Below, one piece after another: positions 10,648 to 23,527 of a stretch of 64,000 nt of DNA (the first letter of the stretch is position 1; each line of letters opens with the position of its first letter). Made by a program: the position numbers and the translations under genes. Under the pieces are notes generated by a model. It did no database searches. It saw nothing but the letters and a program-made list of their open reading frames with translations, and was not told where the DNA came from. The stretch spans positions 1,619,362 through 1,683,361 of the forward strand of contig MU271148.1 in NCBI GenBank assembly GCA_021432605.1, in the 5' to 3' direction. Source of the stretch: Coniochaeta sp. PMI_546 (taxonomy: Eukaryota > Ascomycota > Sordariomycetes > Coniochaetales > Coniochaetaceae).

Positions 10648-11216
10648 ATGAGTAGCACATGCCGTTGGCCGTATGGCTCGAGATTGCTAGGAACTGTCAC
10701 GACGTCACGAGACAATGATATATCAAGCAATTCATCACCATTAGGTGACTTGTTACAGTATATTTATGGATTTCTATTCGTCTAGGTAGTTCTTCAAACT
10801 TTCGACAACCTCCGCCGCCACTCCAAACGCCATCAACATTAAGTATTACACGGCAATGACGCGCTGCGACGCCAAGCAGATACCCACAAGTGACATTCAC
10901 ATTCGCCATGCTCGTATCTACAGAGCCTTTAATCTGCTATTGTAGATTGGGTCGTTGATCATTCTTCCAGGGTTCGTCCGCAGTAACACCCGTATGATGC
11001 GAGAATTGGAGCTCCGCCCTGGTACATATAGCTTCCCCAAGAAGCGGCCTCTGCACAACAGATAAGGTCTATACATTATGAATTTCCTGGACTTTTGATA
11101 TTCCAATCCGTGGTTCAGTCTCAGTATGCCAGCTGGATCTCGGCGGTATGGTCTTCGAACCATGCTTTCGTCCCGGCCGACGCCCATCTAGCACCCGATG
11201 CCTCGGTCTCGACAAG
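10648..11216. other. convergent 3' intergenic region
   Basis: About 570 bases between the 3' ends of the BLOC-1-like and Tsc13 genes. No gene, repeat or RNA structure was recognised. Confidence 0.55.
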
Positions 11217-12317
11217 CTAGATGAGGCCCGGCAGCATGGTGTACTTCTTCGGCTTGTAGCGGTCGCCAAACTCCTGCCTCAGGGCCCTCTCCTTGCCCCT
11301 GGACCAGTCGCGCATATAGGAAATGCCGATCAGGATGAAGAGGACAACCGCCCAGCTGCGGCTGATGATGATGACGCCGACCCAAGCGATGACCTCAAAC
11401 ATGTAGTTGGGGGAGGTAACCAGGTGGCTGCCGATGCACCGCGGGATGCCCTTCTCGGTCCCGCCTGGCTTCCTCAGGCTAGCCAGGTGCTTGTGGACGA
11501 GGTAGTTGCACACCTCGCCGTTGAACCAGAGCGCGAAGCCGAAATAGTCGAGCAGGCCGAGCTGGTCCCTGGAAGACAACGATCCGGGGGCGTAGACGTC
11601 GTATGCGGCCACCAGTCCGGCGGAGACCCAGTAGAAGAAGGAGTTGCGGAAGATGTTCCAGGCTGGCATGGTGTTCGCGGAGAACTTGTGGAGGAACATG
11701 GTCTCGAGCTCGCGCTTGATGAAGTGCAGCTGGAAGAGAGCAAAGACGAGCCATTGGACCTTGGTCATGGGCGTTTCTGTCTCATTCTTGTAGACGTACG
11801 GCCACCAGGCTGGGGCAAAGGGCAAGGACGGGTAGATGTACGGCCGGATGGCGACGATGAGCGCATGGAAGAGGATAGGGCCGAAGTATTCGACCATGAA
11901 GACGAAGCGCCAGCTGACCTGGAGGCCTGGGAAATTGTTAGACGTGCTCGATGCTCAGATGCTGGCTCATGGTTTGCCCAATGCGACTTACCGAGGTCCT
12001 TCACCAAGAGCTCTCCGGCAGACATAACAGATTGTTGTTCGGCAATCAGGGCCTTGCGGTCCTTGATGATCTTCTTGGTATCTGGAGCAAAGAGTCCAAT
12101 GCGGTTGAAGTCGCTCACACCGGCCGCGCGGGCGATGATCTTCTTTGCATCCTCAGCTGTGGCATCTTTGGGCAGCTCGATCGTGGTCGGGAGTCTCTTG
12201 ATGGGTTGCTTCGGAGCTACGAGCACATGTCAGATTAGTTGCACACGCCAGATTTGAATTTGGATGAATAGACAATCACTTACAGCGATTGACGAGGCGC
12301 AGAGTGTTTGACGCCAT
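11217..12317 (-). CDS. TSC13: very-long-chain enoyl-CoA reductase Tsc13
   Basis: Spliced model complement(join(11217..11926, 11992..12216, 12284..12317)), 322 residues. The 34-nt first exon encodes MASNTLRLVNR; the introns are 67 and 65 nt with GTAAGT donors. The splices join without a frame break into VKDLGLQVSWRFVFMVEYFG, a signature of the family. Residues 11-86 form the N-terminal region typical of Tsc13. The C-terminal part is the steroid 5-alpha-reductase-type membrane domain, ending in DRYKPKKYTMLPGLI. It catalyses the last step of the fatty acid elongation cycle in the endoplasmic reticulum, reducing trans-2-enoyl-CoA with NADPH to feed sphingolipid synthesis. Its length is close to the roughly 310 residues of the yeast protein. 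Confidence 0.93.
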
Positions 12318-13270
12318 GCTTGATGACTTATTCCTTCGATGTCGTAGGAAGAATACCTGAACTGCCCAGAACGAAGCGGACCAAGTAAGGATAACACGAC
12401 AAATATGCCCAAGGGGTTGAGGTTGAGTTCAGACAAAATTTCCTCGGCATGAAAGTCGTTAACGGCGCTCGGGAAACCCCCCCTTGTCCAACTTTAAATT
12501 TAGCGCTAAATGACGAAAGTCGCGTCTATCACCACCTTCACAGTAATACCGTAGTGTACCACAACTGGCTAAAGAGATACACTAAGAGCAGTACCTATCA
12601 CTATACGCAGCTCCCCTCAACAGAAATCAAACGGGTGGGGCGAGTAGACCTCAGCGAGGATCAGGTGTCTTCACCAATATCGTAAGACAATGCGAGTATT
12701 CTTGGCCTCTCTTGTTCGCCAGTAATTCGATCAGTAAACGTGACGACTTCAAGCTCAATCAGGACATCATTTCAAGAATTCACGAGAAGACCACGCGATG
12801 AGGCACCTATACCGTAACCCAAGCGATGTGCCTGGAGTGAAGCCTCGATGTGTGCTACCAACAAGCTCTGTGTACAGAAACTTTATCGTGAGATACGACG
12901 TACGTGATTCAGTGAAGGATTCCAGCGTCCCGTTCCGCAGGGCTTGTCCAGGGGACTCCGCGTGTAGACGATACCTTACTGTAGTAGTACGTGTAGAGAA
13001 GGTACGTACCCCGAGATGACGAGACCATTTAACAGACTGACCCACTCCAGCATCCGTGATCGATTACTGTGGTAGGTACGTACTGCCGCCTCAGCTACCT
13101 CTACCCAGTTTTTTTTTTTCTGTTGCTGTGGGTGCTCCACCTACCGCAGTATCTTATCCTGCACCTGGCTTTGACAAAAACACCGACTACCAAAGAGGTT
13201 TGGTCCGACCAACTCGACCAGTCCATTCCACACCACGGCACCCAAGGTTTGATGAAAGCTTCGGCCCATC
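12318..13270. promoter_or_regulatory. divergent promoter region TSC13 / MTR4
   Basis: A stretch of 953 bases between the start codons of two divergent housekeeping genes. Pyrimidine-rich tracts, including a T run near 13108, precede the MTR4 start. No defined operator is recognisable. Confidence 0.5.
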
Positions 13271-16200
13271 ATGGATGACCTCTTCGACGTGTTCGACGGG
13301 GACACCCGCGCCCCGAAGAAGCGCAAGGCCGACATCAAGATGACCGACGCCGAGCCGGCAGCCTCCAACGACGAGGAGATGCACGACGAACCTGCTGCTG
13401 CCGCAAACAACGTTCAGGGCGACACGAAGCGCCGCAAGAAGCAGGACGAAGCTGAGCCGGTTCTCACAGATTCCTTCCAGACGGCGGCCTCCCGAGAGGT
13501 TGCCGCTGCCCCAGGATTCGAGCCCGAGGCCAAGCAAGACCCGGAAGCTATTGTCTTGTCGCACAATATTCAACATCAGGTTGCGTTGCCACCAGACCTC
13601 GACTACGAGTATGTGCCGCTATCCGAACACAAGGCCCCCGAGGAGCCTGCACGGACATACCCCTTCAAGCTTGACCCCTTCCAGAGCCTGTCTGTTGCCT
13701 CTATCCAGCGAGACGAGAGTGTGCTCGTGTCGGCCCATACCAGTGCAGGCAAGACAGTCGTTGCAGAATACGCCATTGCACAATGCCTAAAGCGCAATCA
13801 GAGAGTTATCTACACCAGTCCGATCAAGGCCCTGAGCAATCAAAAGTACCGCGACTTCCAGGCAGAGTTTGGCGACGTTGGTCTCATGACCGGAGATGTC
13901 ACTATCAACCCAACGGCCAGCTGTCTCGTCATGACCACCGAGATTCTCCGGAGTATGCTTTACAGGGGATCCGAGATCATGCGCGAAGTTGCTTGGGTTG
14001 TCTTCGACGAAATTCATTACATGCGAGACAAGACCCGTGGTGTCGTCTGGGAGGAGACCATCATTCTGCTCCCCGACAAGGTCCGTTATGTCTTCCTGTC
14101 CGCCACAATCCCCAACGCCTTTCAGTTCGCCGAGTGGATTGCCAAGATACACCGACAGGCCTGTCACGTTGTCTACACCGACTTCCGGCCTACTCCTCTC
14201 CAGAACTACTTCTTCCCAGCAGGTGGTAAGGGCATCATGCTGGTCGTCGACGAGAAAGGAGTCTTTAAAGAGAAGAACTTCAACGAGGCGATGAAGATGA
14301 TAGAGGAGAACAAGGGCGCGGACCCGGCCGACTGGAACGCCAAGCAGAAAGGCAAGGGCAAGAACAAGAGAACTGATAAGGGAACGGTTACCAATGAGAA
14401 GTCCGATATTCAGAAGATCATTAAGATGATCATGAAGAAGAACTTCCACCCGGTCATCGTCTTCAACTTCAGCAAGCGGGAATGCGAGGCGCTGGCGCTG
14501 AAGACGTCCAGCATGAACTTCAACCCCCCAGATCAGAGGGTCATGGTGGATAAGGTATTCGAAAACGCTCTGTCGCAGTTGTCAGAGGACGACAGGCAGC
14601 TACCCCAGATTCAGCACATCCTCCCACTACTCCGAAAGGGCATCGGTGTGCACCACTCCGGTCTCCTTCCGATTCTCAAGGAGACCATCGAGATCCTGTT
14701 CCAGGAAGGCCTTATCAAGGTTCTCTTCGCTACAGAGACTTTCTCTATCGGCCTCAACATGCCTGCCCGAACTGTCGTGTTTACTCAGGTGCACAAGTTT
14801 GACGGTGTCAAGAATCGGCCGTTGACTTCCTCCGAGTACATCCAGATGGCCGGACGAGCAGGCCGTAGAGGTCTCGACGACCGAGGTATAGTCATAATGA
14901 TGGTTGACGACAAGCTGGAGCCCGACGTTGCAAAGGGCATCGTCGTTGGCCAGCAGGACAAACTCAACTCTGCCTTCTACCTGAGCTCGAACATGATCTT
15001 GAACTTGCTGCGTATCGAGGCGATATCCCCGGAGTACATGCTGGAAAGGTGTTTCTTCCAGTTTCAGAACGCCGCTAGCGTCCCACATCTCGAGAAGGAG
15101 CTCATGAGCCTTCAACAAGAACGCGACAGCATGATCATCCCTGACGAGAACACAGTGAAAGACTACTACGCCATCCGGCAGCAGCTGGAAGGCTACAACA
15201 AGGACATGGTCTCCGTCATCCAGCACCCGCAATACTGCCTCGAGTTCCTCCAGCCAGGCCGGCTGATTCACATCAAGACGCCCTCCGGCGCGGACTTCCA
15301 CTGGGGCGTGGTTGTCAACGTCAAAGAGCGCGCCGCTTCCAAAAACGGCGACTCGTGGCCCGCCCAGGAGAGCTGGTTCGTCGATGTCCTCCTCAAGATC
15401 TCAAAGGACAGCAAGAGCTTCCCGCCCAACACGCGCAACGGCGATGCCATCCCCGACGGCGTCCAGCCCGAGAAGGCGGACGAGTGGGGCCGGTACGAGA
15501 TTGTGCCCTGCCTGCTGACCTGTCTCAAGGCCGTGTCTCAGATCCGTGTCTTTCTTCCCAAGTCGATGAATGACCAGAGCGAGAAGGACCAGGCCGGTCG
15601 CGCTATGGAGGAGGTCGTCCGCCGGTTCCCGGACGGTGTGCCGCTGCTCGATCCGATGGAGAACATGGGAATCACGGACGACAGCTTCAAGAAGCTTCTC
15701 CGGAAGATCGAGGTCCTCGAGTCGCGTCTCGTCGCCAATCCCCTGCACAACTCCCCCCTCCTGCCCGATCTGTGGGACCAGTACTCGCGCAAGGTCTCCC
15801 TGACAGAGCAGATCAAGGAGAAGAAGAAGGCCATCGCCAAGGCGCACAGCATCGCCAAGCTCGACGAGCTGAAGGCCCGCAAGCGCGTCCTGCGCCGCCT
15901 GGGCTTCATCAACGAGGCCGAGGTGGTGCAGATGAAGGCTCGCGTGGCGTGCGAGATCTCCTCGACCGAAGGGCACGAGCTCGTGCTCGCCGAGCTGCTC
16001 TTCAACCGCTTCTTCAACGAGATGACGCCCGAGACGTGCGCGGCTGTGCTCAGCGTGTTCATCTTTGACGAGAAGGTCGAGACGACGCCGCTGAAGGAGG
16101 ATCTGCAGAAGCCCTTCCTGGAAATCCAGCAGCAGGCCAGGGTCATCGCCAAGGTCTCTGCGGAGAGCAAGCTGGATGTCAACGAGGACGAGTATGTGCA

Positions 16201-16528
16201 GAGTCTCAAGTGGCAGCTGATGGAGACTGTGTTTGCTTGGGCCAACGGGAAGCCTTTCGGGGAGATCTGGTATGTATTTCTCTTCTTGTGTCAGCACACC
16301 CTTTTTGAAAGGAACCAGCTGAAGATGAGATGCTAACGTTGAAACAGCAAAATGACGAACGCCTACGAGGGTTCTCTGATTCGTCTCTTCCGCCGTCTGG
16401 AGGAGCTCCTCCGCCAGATGGCGCAAGCAGGCAAGGTCATGGGCAGCGACGAGCTGCAGGAGAAGTTTGAGCTGAGTCTGGCCAAGATCCGGAGAGACAT
16501 CGTCTCGTTCAACAGCTTATACCTGTAG
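13271..16528 (+). CDS. MTR4: exosome-associated ATP-dependent RNA helicase Mtr4
   Basis: Spliced model join(13271..16269, 16348..16528), 1059 residues. The single 78-nt intron lies near the 3' end and has a GTATGT donor and a TGCTAAC branch site. The protein is a Ski2-like DExH helicase. Motif I HTSAGKT lies near residue 155, DEIH near 245, SAT near 276, the arch/KOW insertion in the middle and motif VI QMAGRAGRRG near 525. The Ski2-type helical C-terminus ends in the usual DIVSFNSLYL. Its length and its N-terminal MDDLFDVFD are typical of fungal Mtr4 rather than Ski2. It feeds RNA substrates to the nuclear exosome as part of the TRAMP complex and in pre-rRNA processing. The long antisense open frames inside it are codon-bias artefacts. 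Confidence 0.96.
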
Positions 16529-17157
16529 AGCGCGGAAAGAGGAGGATGGGGGAACAGCGGTAGTAGATCTCTATCCTGGCCCTCGCGAAAGGGCAAATGG
16601 TCATTGGTGTCGCTGTGGCATGGCATGTTTTGGCGTTCAGGGCGTCTATGCCGGGCCATCTACGGCTTGCACATCGTTGGTTGTCGGATATGTCTTGTCT
16701 TGTAGTCTAGCTCTAGGTAATAGGGGGCATCCTGAGCCCAGGCCGAGGACCTTCGGCCGCCGTCAGTCCATAGATGATGGGCGAAATGGACCCGAGAGGG
16801 GTCCAACCGATTGCCTAGGAGTGCATCTGACACTCGATCCGCCTGCTTTAACGTGCATGGAGATGATCGCCTCGCTAGATATACGACGGTGGTGGTACGT
16901 AAAGGATTGATTCCATTATGCTATCAATGTCGTAGAGACTATTCTGTTTCTTCAGCATGAAGCGAAGAGTTTGCCAGACCCCTCTGGAATATGTATCTTT
17001 CATAGCCCGTCAAGCGGCATGCCACTTTCCTGTGCCGTCATCGTCTTGGATCGAGGACGACACATCGACGGTCCGGGCTCCGTCCAGCCGTCGAGGCAGA
17101 GACTTTGCCGCGTGATAGCCTCTATAAGGAATCTCCAATCTTGTTGAAGTTGAGTCC
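16529..17157. other. convergent 3' intergenic region
   Basis: About 630 bases between the 3' ends of MTR4 and TMA46. Nothing beyond presumptive 3' UTRs is seen. Confidence 0.55.
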
Positions 17158-18317
17158 TCAAGTAGCACCCGCTGCCTGAGGCTCAGGCGCAGGGTTATCT
17201 GCTATGCCGTTCTGCACCGGCAGTCCCAGCGAAGCAGCTAACCTCTCCTCCTCCTTCCTCACCCGCAGCGCCTCCGTCTCGCGCCGAAGCTTTTCCAGAT
17301 TCCACACATCGTCGTTATCATCTCCATCGTCATCAGCCTCGTCATCCGAATCCACGGACCGCCAGTTGCCGCTCTCGAAGAGCGCACGACCAGTCGCCTC
17401 CTTGGCCACGCGGGCCTGCTCTTCGGCGGCCTTCTTGTCGAGCCGCTCCTTCTTCCACTTCGCAAAGGTTTCGGGAGTGACAGGCGTGAGAGTGCCGGTC
17501 AGCTTGTGCCGCTCCGACTCGAGGAAGTCCTCGAGCGTCAGACTCTTTAGCGGCGATTTGTCCAGCAGCGCCTTCTCGGCTGCCCTTTGTTCCTTCGTCT
17601 TCAATACAAATCTGTTCCAGTCTGTTAGCCTTCTGTACCAACCACGCAACATCGGAGGCCGGAGTTAACTAACCCAGGTGGCAGCGCATGCTTATACTTG
17701 CACTTATCCCCGCCATTTGGACAGACCCAAAACCAGCCATACTTTCCGTCCTCGATAGCCTCGATGAAGTACTTGCACACCTTGTCGGTAGTCGTCTGCT
17801 GGTTGCCCTTCTTACTCAGGACCACGGCCTGCAGCTTGGCCTCGTCCCAGTCCGCGCTCGTCTCCGTCTTCTTCTTCTCCTCCTCATCCTCCTTCCTGGT
17901 GTCGGTATACAGACTCCTCTTCTCGGTCCTCCTCTCCATCTCGAGGTCGTGGCTGAACTTACACTTCTTGCCCTTCTCGCAGTTGCCCTTCTTGTAGAAT
18001 ATGCACACCACCGTCTTGGGGTCCACGCCGAACGGCACCTTCTGGATCTGCGCCGGCTTGTTGAGGAGCAGGTCCGCCTCCCGCTTGGCGTCCTCGGCCG
18101 CCTTCTTCTCCCGCTCGCGCGCGAGCTTCTCGGCCTCCTTGCGCTTCTGCTCCGCGTTGCCGCCGGCCTTCATCTGCGTCGTGAGCTGCGCTATCTGCTT
18201 CTGCGCCGCGCCGCCCTTCTTGTTCTTCATGCCGAACGTCTTGTCCTCGACCAGCTTGGTGGCCGAGGGCTTGTTCTTGCTTCCCGCAGCCTTGTCGACC
18301 TTTTTGGGGGGCGCCAT
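17158..18317 (-). CDS. TMA46: translation machinery-associated protein 46 (DFRP1/ZC3H15 family)
   Basis: Spliced model complement(join(17158..17611, 17674..18317)), 365 residues, with one 62-nt intron. The N-terminus [10 protein letters not shown] is typical and is followed by a lysine-rich helical region. Two CCCH zinc fingers follow: C105-C113-C119-H123 in [19 protein letters not shown], and C181-C199-C206-H210. The DFRP region with [11 protein letters not shown] and [13 protein letters not shown] lies in the second exon, followed by an acidic [12 protein letters not shown] patch. The yeast homologue associates with ribosomes and binds the GTPase Rbg1, acting on stalled translation. The gene is divergent from OST4. 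Confidence 0.94.
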
Positions 18318-18968
18318 GATTGCGGTTTGCGGTTTCGGTGTCTATATGGGAGAGGGCGGCGGGATGGTGCTTGGTGTTTAGGTCGGTTAGAAGTGGGCAA
18401 ACTACAGGTCTCGATATATTTGAATCAGATTTGCCTGCTAATAAATGATTGTGGTAGATGAACCCTGACAATTGGAGGATTCCTGGCAGAAATGTTAGGC
18501 CGTAAGTGGGCGAATCTCTGGGGAAGAAATTCGATGACCGAACTAACCTTGGAGGTGGGATGAAAGTCAGGCAAGCGGCAAAAGAGCCCTGTGTGGAGTG
18601 CACGGACCATTTGCGGCTGTGGAGTAGAAGCACGTGAGTCGGTGTGTCCGAGCGCCTGAAGTTCGGGCGGCGGATGTATCTCCGTACTTTACCGCCAACC
18701 TTGAGCCGTCAAGGTGTCCACTTCGATTTGAACATCGCGGGCTTGGATAAACGACTGCGAGACAAAAGTCATTCCTTTCAACAATAAGCTGAACCTGCGA
18801 AATTCATAGCGCTCTGTCAGGCCAGAGGTAAGATGCTTCTTTCGTCTGAAGACAATCAGTCCTTTTTTTGCCTTATATGCGATGTCACTAACTCGTTGCT
18901 TGTATCAGTAGCCCCATCGAAACCAGCTACACTTTCCAGATCCCCAATCTCGAACCATAACCGACATC
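18318..18968. promoter_or_regulatory. divergent promoter region TMA46 / OST4 with 5' UTR intron
   Basis: A shared upstream region of 651 bases. A probable intron in the 5' UTR of OST4 runs from 18828 to 18908 (81 nt). It has a GTAAGA donor, a CACTAAC branch site and an ATCAG acceptor, 60 bases before the start codon. Confidence 0.55.
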
Positions 18969-19166
18969 ATGATTTCGGACGACGATCTCTACCGCCTGGC
19001 CATCTTCCTCGGCTCAGCTGCAATGATACTGATCGTGCTGTACCATTTCCTCGAGGTCAATACTAAGGACGATGACAACGTCGTGGTTGCAATCAAGGAG
19101 AAGGTGCCGGCCAAGCCTGTCCAGAACACACCACAATCAGCAAAGCAAGGGAACGTGTCGAGATAG
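18969..19166 (+). CDS. OST4: oligosaccharyltransferase subunit Ost4
   Basis: Very small single-exon gene of 65 codons. The N-terminus MISDDDLYRLAIFLGSAAM aligns with yeast Ost4 (MISDEQLNSLAITFG). A single transmembrane helix covers about residues 8-28 and ends in LIVLYHFLEVN. Ost4 is a minimal membrane subunit of the oligosaccharyltransferase in the ER membrane and holds Stt3 to the Ost3/Ost6 subunit. The yeast protein has 36 residues. Here a hydrophilic tail of about 34 residues rich in Lys, Pro and Gln follows the helix. Confidence 0.88.
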   Translation: MISDDDLYRLAIFLGSAAMILIVLYHFLEVNTKDDDNVVVAIKEKVPAKPVQNTPQSAKQGNVSR

Positions 19167-22100
19167 GTTCGCGATCTGGGTCAGGGTCGAAATCGGTGGA
19201 CTGCGTGGAGGGAAAAAAGGGTGTACGATCAAGGGTTGGGCTTCGAGTGGCTTTGCCTTGGTGACAGGCATTGAAAGGGTTGTGAACAATCACAGACACA
19301 GCTTGTGGCAGAGACATATCCATCCCGTTACTTCCTATCGTGGGCCGTAGGTACGGCTGGTACGGCTGACTGGTTTGAATGGTACGCCTGTAGTTAGAGG
19401 CAAAAGTTTACCGAATATGAGCCGCGGCGCGATACTGAGGCATTGAGCTTCGGATAACGTCAGTTTCAACAAGCCCTTCAAGAAGACGCGATTTCTCAGT
19501 AGCAATAGCTTGGCGTTGTTAGGCCACAATACACGCTTGAATTCATGTTCTCGTGGCAAAGAATCGAGGTGACATTATTGAGCCCCTTCCAGCTGTGCTT
19601 CTGAGCGTCGCTTGTACACTTAGATGCGATAACGATAAGCACAGATCGAGAAATTGCCAAGAACATGTACGTAGCTTGCGCTTGCAGTAAAACTACTAGT
19701 TTGACGTTAACACTCTTATGAGTCTTCCAAGGCTCCTTTGTTTAGACTTCTGATTAGATCATGCATACTTTGAGCTTATAGTTCGTATCTGAGAGCTTCA
19801 AGCCCTTGTTCGTTTTAAGTATGGTTCTCCATGCATGAGGCTCATAGTCACAAGGCTGGCGATGTATGGTCGCATACTGAGATAGCAACTAAGCGCGAAG
19901 TTGCCTAGCTGCCAGTACGACACGCAATGGGGTGGGTGAATTCCCATGCAACGGCTGGCTTGCTGCGACATCCGGTGCATTGCTTCGCTGGCAATTGTTG
20001 AGGGGAAGTGCTGTCTCTCGCATCGACAGGCTTTGATCGTAGCAATGCATGCACTCCCCGCCCCCCACCTTGGTGATATTCATCACTCACTACCTTAGTC
20101 TACTGCATGGATAGATCGAGACTTGGCCTGCTAGACCTGCGTTTGGCGCGCAGCAACCCAGGAAACGGGTCCGTGGAGACACTGTCTGTCCTTTCCTTGA
20201 GCTGGTGTTTCATACACCGGGATAATGATTTGTTTCGGCAAGACTCGCGTGTGGCCTGGAAATAGTTTTATACGACAAAGCTTTGCCCACAGATAACCGC
20301 CTCGACCATGTCGATCAGTCCATGGTCAACCTAGATCTCGGCGAAGATAGATGATTTGCATGTTCTGGTCAGACTTTCCTCTGAAGTAAAGCCCGATATC
20401 CTAACAAGATCTGAATCGGCCGAAAGACTCGTGCGCGTCAGATTTCCAAGGTCGATGTCGTGCTCACCGACTTTTAAGCAAAAGTGGACGCGATGAGGGG
20501 ACGTTGAAAGTGTGGGACGTTGAGGCTGACGTAGCGGGAGGACCCCTCCTTTACGTGACACCTCAATTCCACTTTGGAAGTCTAACGCATCTAGGCTGGA
20601 CGCTACTGTGAGAGATCAACGCGACACAATGCACTCCTGCAGCGCGCGAAGCGTCGGTGGCCCTTGTTGCCCCTTCGCAAGCTGCCAAGTTTGTTGGGTT
20701 GCCACGACTCTGTCTAAGGGTCCAGAGGTATCGCTGCATCTCGGTCTCGATGCTGCCGGCATTTGAGCAAAAATTCGGACAGTAGCTGCACAGATACTTG
20801 CAGCATCAGCTGTGGGTGACCACGCTAATGTCTTGCCCTACTTCTTACAGCTGGAAGCTTGAGGACTGAGGAGGCTGGGTGTGGTTGAGACATGAGCCTC
20901 CACCCGTTTTTGGTGGAAGAAAAGCTTAGCGCGGCTCCGAACATTGTGGAGAGGTGGTTGGTAGAAAAGTTCTAGATACCTTGTGGATTGGGATGGGGAA
21001 TATCAACTTCCGAAAGGACAAGTGGCGGGGAACAATGCTCGACAGACTACTAGAGATTGTCACAAAGGAAGAGGGGCTGTTGAAGTTCTGGAAGGTTTCT
21101 AACGTAAACGCCGGTCGATCAATGATTCAACAATGGTTTGATGCTCTTTGCGTGAAGAGACGGAGCGGCAAGTGAACGGTCTTGTTTGATAGTCGGACTT
21201 CCGAAGCTTTTTACAAGCTTCCACCAGTGCAGTGTTTCCGTCCCAGGAGTTGTGAGGGCATGTGCCGGGTAAATGCTGGGCTACAGACAAAAGGGTTCGA
21301 TACGCCAGCAGAAGAACAGCGCTTAATGGAGAGCCCCATCTTTCATGGCACTCCCACACAGCGCTCACCGTGCTTGTAACCCACCAAGACCCATTAACAG
21401 GCCAGTGTGCGGACCTGTTCGCCATCTGGCTCGAAAAACTTGTCTCTCTGCATCTGGGTCTGGGTTCAGTCAACAACCAACCGCTGGCGTATGATCCTGG
21501 GTAAGGTGAGAAAAAAGCGACTTGACATCGGAAGAGGTGGTTCTGGAAGACCTCAACGTGGTTAAGAGGAGCTCCATGCTGTCGGGCATATGTATGCTAG
21601 AAGCCACAGCCTGTGTCGAGTCGGTGACGATGTCGCTATCGAGATATATAGCACCCGACTCCCTAACTGTGATTAAAGGTACTGCATCGCGTTGTAGCAT
21701 ATTGTAGCTTGTTAGTCTAGATGCTGTTACACGGCAAAGTATACCAGTAATCGACCCTTCCACCCCTCGTCTGCAATACTCCTGCCATGCAAACGCCACC
21801 GAGGACAGATCCGCGGTGGAGGAGTCCTAAGTGGATAGGGCGTACGAGATCGAAAGCGCACACAGTACTTGGTACCGCTCGGTGATAGTGTTGACTGGAT
21901 CAACGTTGCAGCGTGCAACCGCAACAACGTTATGAAGCCGTGGGCAACGGCCGTGGCTTTCGATCTCACTGCACTGCAGAAGAGCTAGCTCGCAGAGGTC
22001 CACGGGTGGCATCGCTTGGATCCAGCGTGGAAATAGGTATACTGCATAGTATATCAGTACATGGCCAGCCCAATAAGAACATATTAATAAGTTGGGGACC

Positions 22101-22370
22101 ACATACTGTGTGGAATCGGCACGAACTGTGGCTCCGAATGCAGGTAAGCCAGGCCACCCCGTCATGGTTCGGTCGCGGCCACCGATGATTGCACCGGGTA
22201 AGGTAGCGAGTACATCCTACACCGCTGCTTGATATTCGTACGGAGTAAATCAGAGTTGATCGAGTCACCTCCTTGTGTCGGAAGGCAGACAGTATAGGAG
22301 GTAAAATAACAAGGTTCACGCGGGCGGTTGCTAGTGTCATGACAGTGCAGTATCGAGTCTCAATCGCTGA
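19167..22370. other. long region without supportable gene
   Basis: About 3.2 kb on both strands with only short open frames. These lack domains, sensible codon use and paired splice signals. No tRNA fold, tandem repeat or transposon end was found. A non-coding transcript cannot be excluded. Confidence 0.5.
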
Positions 22371-23527
22371 TATCAATGTCTTCTCAACGGCAAACTGAAC
22401 TTATCGAGCTGTCGCCAGAGGGGGTCTCTGGTTACGTAGTGCTTCCAGATCTGGGTGGAAGAACACAGAGCACTGGTCTTTTGCATCGCACCGCACCATA
22501 CACTGACCAAGTCCAACTAGAGCAACATCTGATGAACAGATTTGAGCACAAGGTAGATAGACTCTGCCCTGGGCACCGGCAGAAGATGCAAAAGAGTCAA
22601 ATGCAACTTCGACTGTCTTGTTAAAAAGCCACTCGGTGTGTGTTTGGCAGGCGCCGACACCAACACCTGTCGCTCATACCTGCCCGATATTAGTGCACTT
22701 GGCCAATTGCAAACGAAAGAAACGTCTAGCGCAAGGCAGGTGCCACCATTGAAGGTTGTTTGGCAGACTTTGGGTGTCTTGAGGAGGAGGCCGGGCAGCC
22801 CACCAAAGCACCCTTGTCCCTGCCAGGGGTTTCTTGCTTCCTTTTGACGTGTGGTGCAAGTCCCTTTTCGATACCCCCCCTGGTCCCAGTGCAGAAGGTG
22901 TTGTCGGCCCGCCGTCACCAAAACCAGCACCTCCACTCAAAAGAGGTCGGTTTCCACTCCCTTTCGCAATCCCACTTCACGTTCTTTTTGCTTGTAGACT
23001 GCTTCTCCTCCTTTCTGTTGCTCCTGGTCTCCCAGGGCGCAACTGTGTGCCAACAGACAATCTTTGTATTACTTCAAGGTGAGTTTGCCAAAATTCGTGG
23101 AGTGTGGTTACGGGGAGAGATGCCGGGGCGAGTCGACCGGAGAGGAGCGGGCGCCTGTCTGGGAATGTCGCCCTGTTTCTCAAGCCATCATTTGCCTGTG
23201 GCAGGCGAGTGGGCGCGGAGGGCTCAGTCTCCTCCAAGCCCCCCGCGCAATCACGCCCACAGAGTTGCCATGATGCTTCATCCCGTGCCCTGAATTGCCA
23301 ATTCGTTCATTGCGGCGATGCCGAGTCAAGAGTCCGCATTTGCTGACCGCGAACGTGCCTGCAGACACACATAGAGACAGGACGCCGACGCCGATCGAGT
23401 CTCCCACGTCAACACTCCCCCTCCTATCCCTGTACGAACAGTTGTGTGATTGCTGTGTGATATTGTTGTGTTTCTGTGCTGTAGCAATACCGGAGGATTG
23501 AAAAGGAGGCTCTAAAGCAAAAGGCAA
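22371..23527 (+). promoter_or_regulatory. promoter and long 5' leader of the PUF gene
   Basis: Pyrimidine-rich DNA leading into the PUF gene. A possible 5' UTR intron starts at 23079 (CAAG followed by GTGAGT) and could end at 23364, where a TGCTGACC branch site and a GCAG acceptor are present. Its extent is uncertain. Confidence 0.4.

Noticed and set aside
11148-12257. 369-codon plus-strand open frame opposite TSC13
   Set aside because: It crosses two canonical TSC13 introns and gives a composition typical of antisense frames.
15401-16426. 341-codon minus-strand open frame opposite MTR4
   Set aside because: Antisense to a certain helicase domain; Leu/His/Arg-rich shadow.
21285-21310. GGGTTCGATACGCC as tRNA B box
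   Set aside because: Flanking bases do not form a T stem and no A box lies at the right distance.
22760-23293. 177-codon plus-strand open frame upstream of the PUF gene
   Set aside because: Low-complexity translation of the pyrimidine-rich leader, without a domain.
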